From Sipunculus nudus (lineage: Eukaryota; Annelida; Sipuncula; Golfingiida; Sipunculidae): a stretch of DNA of 64,000 nt. The translations under genes and the position numbers were made by a program. The DNA lies in contig CM049310.1 of NCBI GenBank assembly GCA_026874595.1, positions 42,225,558 to 42,289,557 on the forward strand. The letters are read 5' to 3'. Below, piece by piece: positions 22,875 through 34,305 of the stretch (within the stretch, counting starts at the first letter, position 1; each line of letters starts with the position of its first letter). The notes under the pieces were generated by a model that saw only the letters and a program-made list of their open reading frames with translations, was not told the DNA's origin and did not search any database.

Positions 22875-24753
22875 TTGTTGCTTGCCGGAAATCTTCGATT
22901 TCTGCAAGCAGGTTGGTCAGTCGCGGATGTCTGTTTGTCTGTTTGTTGCTTGCCGGAAATCTTCGATTTCGGCAAGCAGGTTGGTCAGTCGCGGATGTCT
23001 GTTTGTTTGTCTGTTTGTCTGTCTGTGTACTCTCTACAGGCCACAATTTTGCAGCAATTGCTTTTAAACTTACACAGCTGATAGACAAGCAAAAGTCCTC
23101 GAGGCCTATTGTTATTGGGCGACATAGGTCCAAGGTCAAGGTCAAGGTCATCAAAACTTCTCAAAATGGTTTTTTCTTCATATCTTTGTAACTGTTAGTG
23201 GTATCTTCTTCAAACATAGCTCATTTTAAACGTCATTCCCAGGCATTTTTTCTGGTTTGTAGCTCTTTAAAATTTGCCGTAACCATGGTTACGCATTTTG
23301 GGGAAAAAGTCATGATATTCTGAAATAAGGGGTCTTATTTTTCTAACTTTGTCAGTTTTAAAGCTAGAGAGGTCTAGTTTTTTGCATCAGGTAGCATTTA
23401 ACAAGTACTGCAAGATTTTATTAAAAGTCTCGCGATATCTCGTACAATATCTCGTCAAACGAGATATTTCGATATTTCAGTAATCTTGCCCTGGAGGTCA
23501 CCGTTTTGCAGGAATCTTTTTGAAACTGACATATCGTAAGTCCTACAGTATTATCTCGAAACAATTTTTCCATTTTTTGAATGCAGCTGCTAGGTGGCGC
23601 TGTATGCAAACCTCCCCAACATATCATGTTTTGGCCATATCTCCAAAACTGTGAGCCTCAATTACATAAACTATAGCTTATTTTCATCCTCTGAGTCTTT
23701 TCTGAATCCTGGTGTATTCATTTGGTCTCAATCTTGAGTCACTTTGTCTGTGTGTCCGTCTGTTTCTCAGTTGTCCTCAAATCCGCTTGCTTGCCGGTTC
23801 TTGCGTCTCACATATAGCATTCTGCAGGCCACAGTTTTGAAAGAATCCTTTTAAAACTATTACATCTTATGTCTTACACTAATATCTCGAAACCGATTTT
23901 TCATTTTCCAGAATTGGCCACTAGGGGGCGGTGCACTCAAACTTGCACAACATATCATTTTTTGGCCATATCTCCAAAACTATAAACCTCATTTACATAA
24001 ACTATAGCTTATTTTCTTCCTCTGGGTCTTTCAAAAAACCTGGTGTATTCATTTGGTCTCAATCTTGAGTCACTTCGTCTGTGTGTCCGTCTGTTTCTCA
24101 GTTGTCCTCAAATCTGCTTGCTTGCCGGTTCTTGCGTCTCACATATAGCATTCTACAGGCCACAGTTTTGAAAGAATCCTTTTAAAACTATTACATCTTA
24201 TGTCTTACACTAATATCTCGAAACTGATTTTTCATTTTCCAGAATTGGCCGCTAGGGGGCGGTGCACTCAAACTTGCACAACATATCATTTTTTAGCCAT
24301 ATCTCCAAAACTATAAACCTCATTTACATAAACTATAGCTTATTATCTTCCTCTGAGGTTTCTTCATAACATGATTAAGTCATCTGTTCACAATCTTGGG
24401 TCAGTTTGTCAGTATGTTGTCTGTTTGTCAGTTGTCCTCAATTTCGCCTGCTTCCTGGTTCTTGCGTCTCCCATGTAGCATTCTACTGGCCACAGTTTTG
24501 CAGGAATCGTTTTGTAAATTACACTTGTCATATATCGTGATGATATCTGGAAGTCCTATGTTTATTATTCAAATAAGTCAAAGGTCAAGGTCAAGGTGAT
24601 CAAAATATATCAAAATCTTATTTTCTTTAGAACTTTATTAATATTGGTTTTTTCTTCACAAACTATGGATTATTTTCTTTCACTTTGACACTGCTCGTTC
24701 ATCTGACTAACTTTACATCATTTCCGGCAAGCGCGTGACCTCAGGTCATCTAG
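22875..24753 (+). repeat. HINE-like repeat family C, unit 1 of a head-to-tail pair
   Basis: The 5' end has CTTGCCGGAAATC forming an imperfect hairpin with GATTTCGGCAAG (22,950-22,977), preceded by a second copy of the same 5' block, then a GTCTGTTTGTCT microsatellite. The 3' end has an inverted copy, ATTTCCGGCAAGC, a 6-bp-stem hairpin TGACCTCAGGTCA (24,736-24,748) and CTAG (24,750-24,753). The body contains tandem units of about 330 bp (starting about 23,400, 23,720 and 24,060), each with a CTCF-like motif. Confidence 0.8.
23133..23150 (+). promoter_or_regulatory. Three abutting AGGTCA hexamers in family C
   Basis: AGGTCAAGGTCAAGGTCA, with related runs at the equivalent place in unit 2 (about 24,894) and in the tandem sub-units (24,577 and 26,310). 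It resembles nuclear-receptor half-sites. Function not shown. Confidence 0.35.
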
Positions 24754-24755
24754 TT

Positions 24756-24786
<31 letters not shown>

Positions 24787-26000
24787 GTACTCTCTACAGG
24801 CCACAATTTTCCAGCAATTGCTTTCAAACTTATACAGCTGGTAGACAAGCAAAAGTCCTGGAGGCCTATTGTTTTTGGGCATTATAGGTCAAATGTCAAG
24901 GTCAAGGTCATCAAAAGTATACAAAACGGTTTTTTGTTCATATCTGTGTTAATATTGGTCGTATCTACTTCAACAGTAGCTCATTTTAATCGTCATTCCA
25001 AGGCCTGTTTTCTGGTGTGTAGCTGACTCAATTTGCGGTAACCATGGTAACGCATTTTTGGGTAAAAGTGCTGATATTTTTCTAAATTTGTCAGTTTTAA
25101 AGCTTCAGAGGTCTAGTTTTTTGCTCCAGGTAGCATTCACCTAGTACTAAAAGATTCTATTAAGAGTCTCGCAATATCTCGTATAATATCTCGTCAAACG
25201 AGATATTTCGAGATTTCAGTAATCTTGCCCTGGAGGCCACAGTTTTGCAGGAATCTTTTTGAAACTGGCATATCTTAAGTCCTACACTATTATCTCGAAA
25301 TCAATTTTTCATTTTTTTAATTCGGCCGCTAGGGGGCGCTGGGTGAAAACCTCTCCAACATATCATGTTTTGGCAATATCTCCAAAATTATAAGCCTCAA
25401 TTACAAAAACTATAGTTTATTTTTTTCATCTAAGTCTTCTCCATGAACTCATTTAGTCATCTGGTCTCAATCTTGTGTCACTTTGTCTGTGTGTCCGTCT
25501 GTTTCTTAGTTGTCCTCAAATCCGCTTGCTTGCCGGTTCTTGCGTCTCACATATAGCATTCTACAGGCCATAGTTTGAAAGAATCTTTTTAAAACTATTA
25601 CATCTTATGTCTCACACTAATATCTCGAAACCGATTTTTCATTTTCCAGAATTGGCCGCTAGGGGGCGGTGCACTCAAACTTGCACAACATATCATTTTT
25701 TGCCATATCTCCAAAACTATAAACATCATTTACATAAACTATAGCTTATTTTCTTCCTCTGGGTCTTTCCAAAAACCTGGTGTATTCATTTGGTCTCAAT
25801 CTTGAGTCACTTTGTCTGTGTGTACGTCTGTTTCTCAGTTGTCCTCAAATTCGCTTGCTTGCCGGTTCTTGCGTCTCACATATAGCATTCTACAGGCCAC
25901 AGTTTTGAAAGAATCCTTTTAAAACTATTACATCTTATGTCTTACACTAATATCTCGAAACAGATTTTTCATTTTCCAGAATTGGCCGCCAGGGGGCGGT
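23592..26000 (+). promoter_or_regulatory. Array of six CTCF-like motifs in family C
   Basis: Matches to the conserved bilaterian CTCF core (CCASYAGRKGGCRSY) occur as follows: core only at 23,592 (AGGTGGCGCT); all 15 positions at 23,918 (CCACTAGGGGGCGGT); one mismatch each at 24,249, 25,326 (CCGCTAGGGGGCGCT), 25,656 and 25,986. Spacing is about 330 bp within each unit. Motif resemblance is seen directly; occupancy by CTCF is inference. Confidence 0.45.
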
Positions 26001-26483
26001 GCACTCAAACTTGCACAACATATCATTTTTTGGCCATATCTCCAAAACTATTAACCTCATTTACATAAATTATAGCTTATTATCTTCCTCTTAGATTTCT
26101 TCATAACATGATTAAGTCATCTGTTCTCAATCTTGGGTCAGTATGTTTGTCTGTTTGTCAGTTGTCCTCAATTTCGCCTGCTTCCTGGTTCTTGCTTCTC
26201 ACATGTAGCATTCTACTGGCCACAGTTTTGCAGGAATCGTTTTGTAAATTACACTTGTCATATATCGTGATGATATCTGGAAGCCCTATGTTTATTATTC
26301 AAATAAGTTAAAGATCAAGGTCAAAGTGATCAAAATATATCAAAATCTTATTTTCTTTAGAACTCTGTTAATATTGCTTCTTTCTTCACAAGCTATGGAT
26401 TATTTTCTTTCACTTTGACACTGCTCGTTCATCTGACTAACTTTACATCATTTCCGGCAAGCGCGTGACCTCAGGTCATCTAG
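24754..26483 (+). repeat. HINE-like repeat family C, unit 2 of the pair (no 5' hairpin)
   Basis: It begins directly after CTAG of unit 1 with TTTGTTTGTCTGTCTG, so the 3' end of unit 1 is fused to the microsatellite of unit 2 and the CTTGCCGGAAATC end is missing. The body is collinear with unit 1, including CACAATTTTCCAGCAATTGC and the three-motif tandem block. It ends with the hairpin 26,466-26,478 and CTAG 26,480-26,483. Confidence 0.8.
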
Positions 26484-28000
26484 TTTAATTTTTCATGAGC
26501 TACTGCAAGTTCAGTCCATATCAATACATGATACTGCTTTAATGTTTCAAAGAAGAGGCTTCCATTTTCTTTATATAACACTGAGTGCATCCCTTAATAT
26601 AGATTGAGCCAAGGCTGTGAATTAAATTACAGAAAATATTGATTGATTGCTTGGGTATTAATACACTTGATCCAAGAAAATCTAAATCAGGGAGACCTTG
26701 GCCCTCCCTATCTGTACTTGCATGACCTGCTTAGCTTAATCTGATGCCTCCTTGGGATGTCTGTGAAGTCGCAAATAGGCTGAAGGTTTATTAAACTCAA
26801 CTCTTTATTTCTGAAGTTAACTGTGTTGTCATATCTACAGATCTTTACCTTCAGATCATTCCTAGCTCCATGCATATGAAAAACACAAGAAGTTATGATA
26901 ACATTATTTATGTCTTATTTAGCTACTTTCTTAATTAACATACTCAGTATAACTGCCCCCCAAATGGGGTAGACCTATCATTTAAAAAAATATACAGGAT
27001 GAACGGATGGGCCACACCAAACATGTTCAAGAAACATCTCTGTTTTCAAACAGCAGAAAATCCCAGACTAGAGACTTTTACTATTTTGATCGCCTAGACG
27101 CCCACCTAAACTGAACAATCCTTGCAGTCTCCTTTCTTTCCATGTAATGCTTCATGTGTTTGTGTCAAACAGTAATAGCTTCCCCGCCACCGTTTACCAC
27201 TTACGTCTTGTGCTGTTGATGGATGATGGGAGACTGTCAGATGAAGTATGTGGTTTAGCGCTGCCAGCCTCATCAAGCAGCCAACACAGTCATCTGAAAA
27301 CCTTCAGTTTGATCAGCATTGCTGAATGCCTAGCTGCCATCTAATGAACTGATGTATACTGCCTCCTAAATGGCATGTTTTTTGGCTTCCAGAAATGTTC
27401 AGGTTACACATTTTCCTTTGCAGATAAAAGGTCTGCCATTGAATCATGTTTCCGTTCACAGGTACTTGCTGTTCCTTCGATTGGTTAATTTCCAGTCTTA
27501 GGTTTTATGAGACTGTTTACTGTGGGGAAACATTGCCATCTGTTTAATCATGTGTTTCCTGTCAATATAAAACTTCACTGCATGATGAGAAAAAAAGGTA
27601 ATTTGTATGCCATATCTTGATTCCTTCCTGTTAATATTTTAAGGATGGCTGCATGATTGAGCAACATAGGATACAAATTGATTTTAAATTGTTTTCATCA
27701 GCCATGTCACTAAACTGTCTGATGGGCTGTAGTTTTGTTAAATATTTCATTTAACTTTTCTGTTCTGATTGCTTTCCAAAGTGCTTTTTTCCTGCCTGTG
27801 TTACCTGCATCTCCTAATTTAACCTTATTTTGCATTGTGTCCTCCTCCTTTTTCTTCTTATAATTCAGTGATTTAGGTATGATCAGGTTAAAAAAATGTT
27901 TCCTGTATCAGACTAGTACAGCTGGTCTTTGATATTCCTCCTAAACTCTATATAAAGAAATATTGATATTGCATTCAGTAAATTTTTAGACAGTCCAATT
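26484..28000. other. Unassigned sequence
   Basis: Single-copy-looking DNA. A 65-residue open frame at 27,147-27,344 has no recognised domain. No gene called. Confidence 0.45.
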
Positions 28001-28004
28001 ACAT

Positions 28005-28560
28005 ATGAGGAATGCTTGCAAACAAAACATTTCCTAAAGGGAAAAGTCCAGGAAACGACAGAATAAGTATTGTATTTATATGAAATTTTAGCTGTACTGT
28101 GGCAGCACTATGGTAGATTCATTCAATAAAGCAATTATAGAAGGAGAACTTTTAAGCTCACAGTGCCAGGCAGTCATCACACTTTTAGACAAAAAATAAA
28201 GACAGAAATTTGATTAAAAATTGGAGACCAATCTCCTTATTAAATAATGATTAAAAAAAATTTATCTAAAACATTGGCAATTAGGCTTACTAAAATAATT
28301 TTAAGCTTATACATATAAACCAAACAGGATACATTAAAGGGCGGTAAAAAGGGGATAATATTAGACTAATTAAAGATTTGCTACATTATACGGAAAATAA
28401 AAATATTCCAGGGGTTCTAATATCAGTGGATTTTGAGAAAGGTTTTTACTCATTAGAATGGCCATTTATGATAATAGCACTAAGAAAATTTTTTCTGAAA
28501 CATTCATTAACTCATCAGCAATGTTGCATCATAACATCAGTAGTACTGTGATAAATAATG
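28005..28560 (+). pseudogene. Decayed LINE reverse transcriptase, core fragment
   Basis: Across shifting frames the segments KGKSPGND, CQAVITLLDKK, KNWRPISLLN, NQTGYIKGR and NIPGVLISVDFEKGFYSLEW are readable in the correct order for the fingers and palm of an L1/Tx1-like reverse transcriptase. Several stops and frameshifts make it non-functional. The YADD part and the endonuclease are not seen. The element is clearly older than the one at 9-14 kb. Confidence 0.75.
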
Positions 28561-28589
28561 GAACAAGGAAGTTGCAGTCCTGAGGGCAT

Positions 28590-28835
28590 TTTGTAACGCC
28601 TCTGTTTGTGCATCCATCTGTCATTCTGTCTGTCATCCATGCGGGATTGCCTTGTGGATCAATTTTAAGCCAAACCTGACACCTAAACCTTTTAACTTTC
28701 ACAAATGGCTCACCCACACATGGATAAAGAACCCTACCAATTTTGAGGTCACAGGGTCAAAGGGCAAGGCCACAGGACCCACTTTTTTAAAAGCTTTTGG
28801 ATCGATTTTAAGCCAAACCCAGGCCTATAAAATTG
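28590..28835 (+). repeat. Fragment of the family A-related AGGTCA repeat
   Basis: CATCCATCTGTCATTCTGTC is followed by AACCTTTTAACTTTCAC, ATGGCTCACCCAC and GAGGTCACAGGGTCAAAGG, as in the tandem block at 22.2-22.8 kb. Confidence 0.65.
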
Positions 28836-29139
28836 GCATACAATCATAAAATTATAAATTTCTCCAATTGGCATAAAATAGCATAAAATAAGAAACAAAA
28901 TCATAAAGTTTTGTTGTAATTACCCAATAACATTTGTTTCAACTTCAAAGTCTATGGATATTTTACATAGTGCCAAAACTACCATGTGTGTATATATTTG
29001 CATTGCATTATGTGTAGGCTAGAGTTAAAAGTAGTTGTTTTATGTAAAGTATAAAAATATAATATGTAATATCCTTAACAGCTGTTGAGATATTGATGAC
29101 CTAAACTGCTGTATATGATGTATATCTATATGCAACAGT
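28836..29139. other. Unassigned AT-rich sequence
   Basis: Nothing recognised apart from local GGCATAAAATAGCATAAAAT low-complexity repeats. Confidence 0.4.
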
Positions 29140-29380
29140 GTAGATGGGAATCTAGTTGAGCTTGGTTTTCCAAAGACAACTAGTTGAGATGGGAACAGCC
29201 AGTTGATATGGGAATTCCAATCAGAACAGTTGAGATGGGTATAGTCACTGTTATTCCAGTCTCAACTAGTTGACATTGGAATATTCCAATGTACACAATT
29301 TAAGATTGGGATTGCCAGAAGTGAACCAGTTTACTTTAGGATATCCTGAAATACACTAATTCTCTTTGGAATACCTAGAT
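29140..29380 (+). repeat. Degenerate minisatellite with AGTTGAGATGGGAA units
   Basis: Variants of CTAGTTGAGATGGGAACAG and AGTTGACATTGGAATATTCC recur six or more times at 30-40 bp spacing, with heavy divergence. Confidence 0.6.
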
Positions 29381-29683
29381 CAGTGTACTGTTTGTCGTTT
29401 TACACTTTATAACAAATGTTTTTAAATTAAGTTCAATTCAATCCATTTTTTTGCCACAAGATTTATACATTATACATGATATTGTTCATTTATATAGTTA
29501 TTCCTGTGACAAAGAGGACAGATTGACTCATAGAATATATGTCCTCTCAGTATTAACATTAGATTTACCTGGAAGGAGGTTATATGGTGCAGTGTGCAAT
29601 AAGAAAACTAAAATTTCAGAGAAAACAAACTATAAATAAAAATTTGTTGATGGAAATAAAGTAAAATATAATTAATATGATTC

Positions 29684-29932
29684 TTAATCGGAGGAAAAGT
29701 ATTCTTTTTTTAGACAATGTTTAAATGATAATATTTTACAATTATGATCAACATCTTTAATAATAATAATTAACCTTTTAATAATATTGTTCCAAACTCC
29801 AGCCCCTTTGAATTGTAATGTTTTACCTGAGACTGCAGTTTTACCCTTCATGTCATATGTTACTATATTAAACAATTTATCCTTAGGAATGGACTCTGTA
29901 GCGGTAGTGGATATTGTATAAATGAATGCCAT
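29684..29932 (-). pseudogene. Possible LINE ORF2 C-terminal tail, minus strand
   Basis: The 82-residue frame contains LQFKGAGVWNNI, then about 30 residues later SFKHCLKKEYF. This order resembles the end of several non-LTR ORF2 proteins (KGAxxWNxLP, then SFKxxLKxxL). No reverse-transcriptase core is found upstream on this strand, so it is a relic at best. The 5' ATG is at 29,932. Confidence 0.4.
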
Positions 29933-29939
29933 ATTTTAG

Positions 29940-30380
29940 TAAAACAAAAACAAATTTGTTTTAATATGTTTAAAGCTTTAAAACAGTGCTGGATGTTGTT
30001 TTACCAAGTGCTGTATTCAGGAGGAAAGTCAAATTTTTCATTACTTATAATGCTTGGAAGCTTTGATAACTTTAGAATTATCATTAAACATGTAAAGATG
30101 ACAGATTTACTCTATAAAACTTTATTTCTACATTTGATGTGCTTTACAGTGTTAAAAAAAATCCTTGAGAATTTAATTTATTATAAATGCTGCATACTGC
30201 ATAGTTTAAATTGTGATTACAATTAAGTTATGTAATTGCTACACATGAATTCCTAGTCAGTTTCATTCTCTGAAATTTGTATATATTAATTTTAACATCT
30301 ATGCTTTTACGGAGCTGCATGGTCAGAGTTCTAAGGTGGGCCCTGAATTGTCAACCCAGCACTAAATTAACAGATTATCA
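29940..30380. other. Unassigned AT-rich sequence
   Basis: An 86-codon open frame (29,966-30,226) has AT-rich composition and no recognised motif. Not called as a gene. Confidence 0.4.
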
Positions 30381-30387
30381 GATATTC

Positions 30388-30930
30388 TTGTGTACACTTG
30401 ATAGAAATATCATGGGTTAAAAGAAATTTATACACAGAAAAAAGACCTTGGAAGAAGCTATAGGATTTTAATTTAAATAAGTTTACTCGAAATACTGAAA
30501 TACTGTTATTAAGTGATCATAACATAAATCTGGAGAAGGCAAAACTGGCACCATTGTATTGAGAGGTAGTATCCAGTTGTCGGTAGTAAGGACAGGTTAC
30601 TTTAAGCAACAGGATGTTGGAAATCAGTTACTTCGGTTGAATTAACACATCCAAATTGACAATAAAGTCATTTCCTGGAATGAGTTCTTTAAAGTTGGAA
30701 TAATGACTGTAAAGGACTTGTTTGATAATAATGATAATGTAAGGTCCTTTTGTTATTGGAATGAAAGAGGTCTTCAAGAAAAGTATTTCTTTTGGTGGTA
30801 CTCACTGGTGTATTAATTATTGTAGAAAAGATATGATTTGAGAGAGAGTAAACAGAGCCACTTCTCAGCAGATATTTGGATGCATTAAATATGAAATTGC
30901 AGACTTTACTTTAAAACCACCACGGATCAA
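30388..30930 (+). pseudogene. Decayed LINE ORF2, region downstream of the reverse transcriptase
   Basis: Readable pieces in order are ISWVKRNLYTEKRPWKKL, a NKFTRNTEILLLSDHNI-like stretch, LTIKSFPGMSSLKL and FGGTHWCIN. They correspond to the post-RT region of L1/Tx1-like ORF2 (WVKRxxxxxxxxWKxL, then a NxFxxIxxKxxxW-like stretch). Stops and frameshifts are frequent. With the core fragment at 28.0-28.56 kb it probably formed one element, later disrupted. Confidence 0.55.
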
Positions 30931-31549
30931 TTAATATTTGAATACAGATGATATTGTGACTGGTCGTCATATGCATACTTATTTTTATATTGTTTTAATT
31001 TGTTTGGAGATGTGTATTATAAGACATTGTAGAGGTGGTTAATGATGAATACATGTACGTCATAACCTAGCTATGTACAGACCTGAAAAGCTTTGTACTT
31101 ATTTTTGTTGAATATAATTTTATATAAAAAAAAATGGTACCAAAATATGGACTTTAAAAAAAAAAAGATATTGCATTAAGTTAAGAGTGTAGGAAATTTA
31201 GATGATCCACACACCTTAATGCCAATGTGGAAAGGATAAACAGATTGACTGTCAGTGTTGTAATAATTGATATTGTTGGTGCTTTGTGGTTTTCAGGTAC
31301 CTGTTTTCTTCACCATGTGTGATATGGGAAACTGCATGTTGTTGCTGTGGATGCTGGTGTATCAGGGAGAAATATTTATCAGGTTCTAAGCTGATGGTCA
31401 ACTCTATCGTGCCATGTCCTACTGACACTAAGTCCAGCTGACACAAATATTAATATATGTGGTCATGTCTCTCTTTGCTCAGCTATAAACAACATTTTAG
31501 AGACCAGACCTTTTCTGTTCATTATTTTTGCACTGATTCCTTGGTTTTC
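30931..31549. other. Unassigned sequence
   Basis: No supported gene or repeat. Confidence 0.4.
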
Positions 31550-32175
31550 CATTCATAATTGTGGCACTTGTTCTTCCATTTTCCATTCATTGTGGCACTG
31601 GTTCTTTTGTTTTCCATTCATAATATGGCACTGGTTCATGTATTTTCCATTCATAATGTGGCACTGGTTCTTTTATTTTCCATACATTGTGGCACTGGTT
31701 CTCTTGTTTTCCATTCATAATGTTGCAATTGTTCTTTCATTTTCCTTTAATTGTTGCTCTGGTTTTTTTGTTTTCCATTCATTGTGGCACTAGTTCTTTC
31801 ATTTTCCATTCAATTTGGCACTGGTTCTTTTGTTTTCCATTCATTGTGGCACTGGTTCTTTCATTTTCCATTCATTGTCGCACTGGTTCTCTCATAAGGT
31901 TGCAATGGTTCTTTCATTTCCATTTATTGTAGCTCTGGACATTTTGCTGTCCGTTTATAATGAGGCACTGGTTCTTTTTTTTTTTTTTCATTCATTGTTG
32001 TGGCACTGGTTCCTTGATTTCCCATTCATTTTTATGGCACTGGTTCATTGGTTTGCCATTCATAATTGTGACACTGGTTCTTTCATTTTCCATTCATTAT
32101 TGTTACACTGGTTCCTTAGTTTTCCATTCATTATTGTGGCCTACTGGTTCCTTAGTTTCTCACTGATTTTCATAG
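31550..32175 (+). repeat. Minisatellite of about 31-36 bp, roughly 18 copies
   Basis: The unit is GTGGCACTGGTTCTTTCATT followed by TTCCATTCATT, with drift and small indels. Because many units keep a length compatible with open frames, three overlapping pseudo-ORFs rich in F, H, W and S appear (31,590-32,225). These are artefacts of the repeat. Confidence 0.92.
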
Positions 32176-34303
32176 CTGAAACAACTGATTTGTCAAAACA
32201 CGAATGTCTACCAAATATGCTCTGAGCACATTATGGATCCTGCAGTCTAGTGGCACATAGAACATACCTGTAGGAATGAATTATTATCTAATTACTATTA
32301 GTCATGAATCTTAAATTAAGTCATCTGGGATGGATCCAGGATTTAAGAAAAGGGGGGGGCTTGTTCTGGATTGACAGATACCTTAATCATGTGCAGCATA
32401 AGAACAGATTGCTGCAGCATGAAAAGACACCTTTTTCTAGCATAAGAAGACAAAGTTACCAACAGATAGAGATACTAAGTGTGTACCAAACTTTAAATTG
32501 TAATAAGATTCCTATCTCAGTATAGCTATTCCATGTTGCAATAGCCTCAGGGAGAGAAAGGGAGGGGGCTTGGCTGATGCAAAATCATATTATTTGGTGA
32601 TGCCAGATGCTGTCCATTGTCAAGCACTGATCATGTGGAATTTGATTTGCTGATTCTGTGGTAATCTCAGCATTGCGTGCAGTGTGGTATAACAGTCAGA
32701 CATCCTGTATCTTTGTGACATGGGATTTCCTGCCGGAAATTGATCTCCTGTCTTTTTTCTTCTCTTCTCAGTCGTAGTGTTATCATTATTCTGATATTCA
32801 GTAGGTGGCATTAGTGTTATATCTGAAACAGAGCTCTGGTTTCATTTGTTTGGCCTGTTTATTTTCAGGTGAAAAAAAAAATTAAATGTGAATGATAGCA
32901 ATATGGCATGGAGCTGAAGTATAACCATCAAGCAATGGAAAAGCAAAATATAAAACCTGAATTTTAGGGGTGTAATGAATTGGTTACAATTAATACATAA
33001 ATTGTATGATTAATATTGACACAATAGTTAATTTTTTTGTGGGCAGGTAAATGTTTTACTGTTTACATGGGATACAGTGCCTAACCATCCATCTCCCTTC
33101 ATCATGTATTAATAAAATTTACCCAGGTGACCAAAAGGCATAGGCACAACTACCCACAGCCTGTTTTCACAGTATTAATCAGCTTACAGTGACCACATTC
33201 GCTTAAATCACAGACACTGGCTTTATCAGTTATATAATTATAACCTGTGGTATACATATATCTTTAGTGATATAGTAAATGTCATAGCCATTGTTCTTAG
33301 GCATAAAGATTGGCTTCTTTTTAAATTGTTACAATAAAATATATACAAATTTATAAATACTGATTGTATCATATATACAATAACAATTAATTTTTTTTGA
33401 GTTGCAGTGAAAAGATAATTAAACCTATATAAAATCTTGTGAGTGCATGCTTACAGATTTTTCATAATATTTTATGCACATTTGAGTAGAATCTGAGTTT
33501 TCTGAGAGAATTTGAGAGAATAAATGGCTGAGAAATCATTTCTGCTAGATGTTAGCAAAAAACATGGCTTTTAATAACATTTGGTGGTAGAAATTTCTAG
33601 TTCAGCTATCAGACAGATTGTGGAGGCACTGTTGTATTTGGTGAGGCTCGACTTAAAATCTCTCATAGTTAGATGACCAGAAATCCACAGGTTTCAGATG
33701 CTCTGTGAATTGACTTACAGCATTGTGAGTTCAAACAGTTTAACCTCATAGTTTAGGCACTGAATCCTGCTGAGCTATAATGATCATCCTTTTTCTGCTC
33801 AGCCATCTTTTAACAGGGCCCATTTCATAACCTTTTGCTATAGAAACTTCTAATCTGATAGCCAGACAGATATTATTTAGACCTCTTGAAGTAAAAACCT
33901 GTCATTGTCACTCGTTTGCCATCAGATTAGCTTATGTTACTAAATACACCATTTTAGATATGTTCCAGATTTGTGAGTGCTTTTAGTTAATTAAAAGTCT
34001 TTTATTGTCATTTGTCTCTAACTCAGTTGAAGAATGTATATACACATGATATAACATGATAGATAACATACACAAGTGATAGGGACCCTTTGGTATAGCA
34101 TAGGCTTCTTCCCTAAAATAAAAGGAAATGTAACATCATGATAGTGGGCTACCTGTAAATGGTCTTGTCAAGTTTTTACACCATATTCCACAATATGGCT
34201 TTAGCTTCCACCCCAGTGTTTGTGATTTGAGACACAATATTGTCGTACAGGCAAAACTGCCACTGGTATCAGTTTTATCCATAGTTTATTTCTAGGCAAG
34301 CTT
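32176..34303. other. Unassigned sequence
   Basis: AT-rich DNA without recognisable coding, RNA or repeat structure. Short frames such as 32,620-32,811 (minus) have no domain. Confidence 0.45.
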
Positions 34304-34305
34304 GC

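Noticed and set aside
22783-23191. Overlapping frames of up to 123 residues on both strands
   Set aside because: They are produced by the duplicated CTTGCCGGAAATC block and the GTCTGTTT microsatellite.
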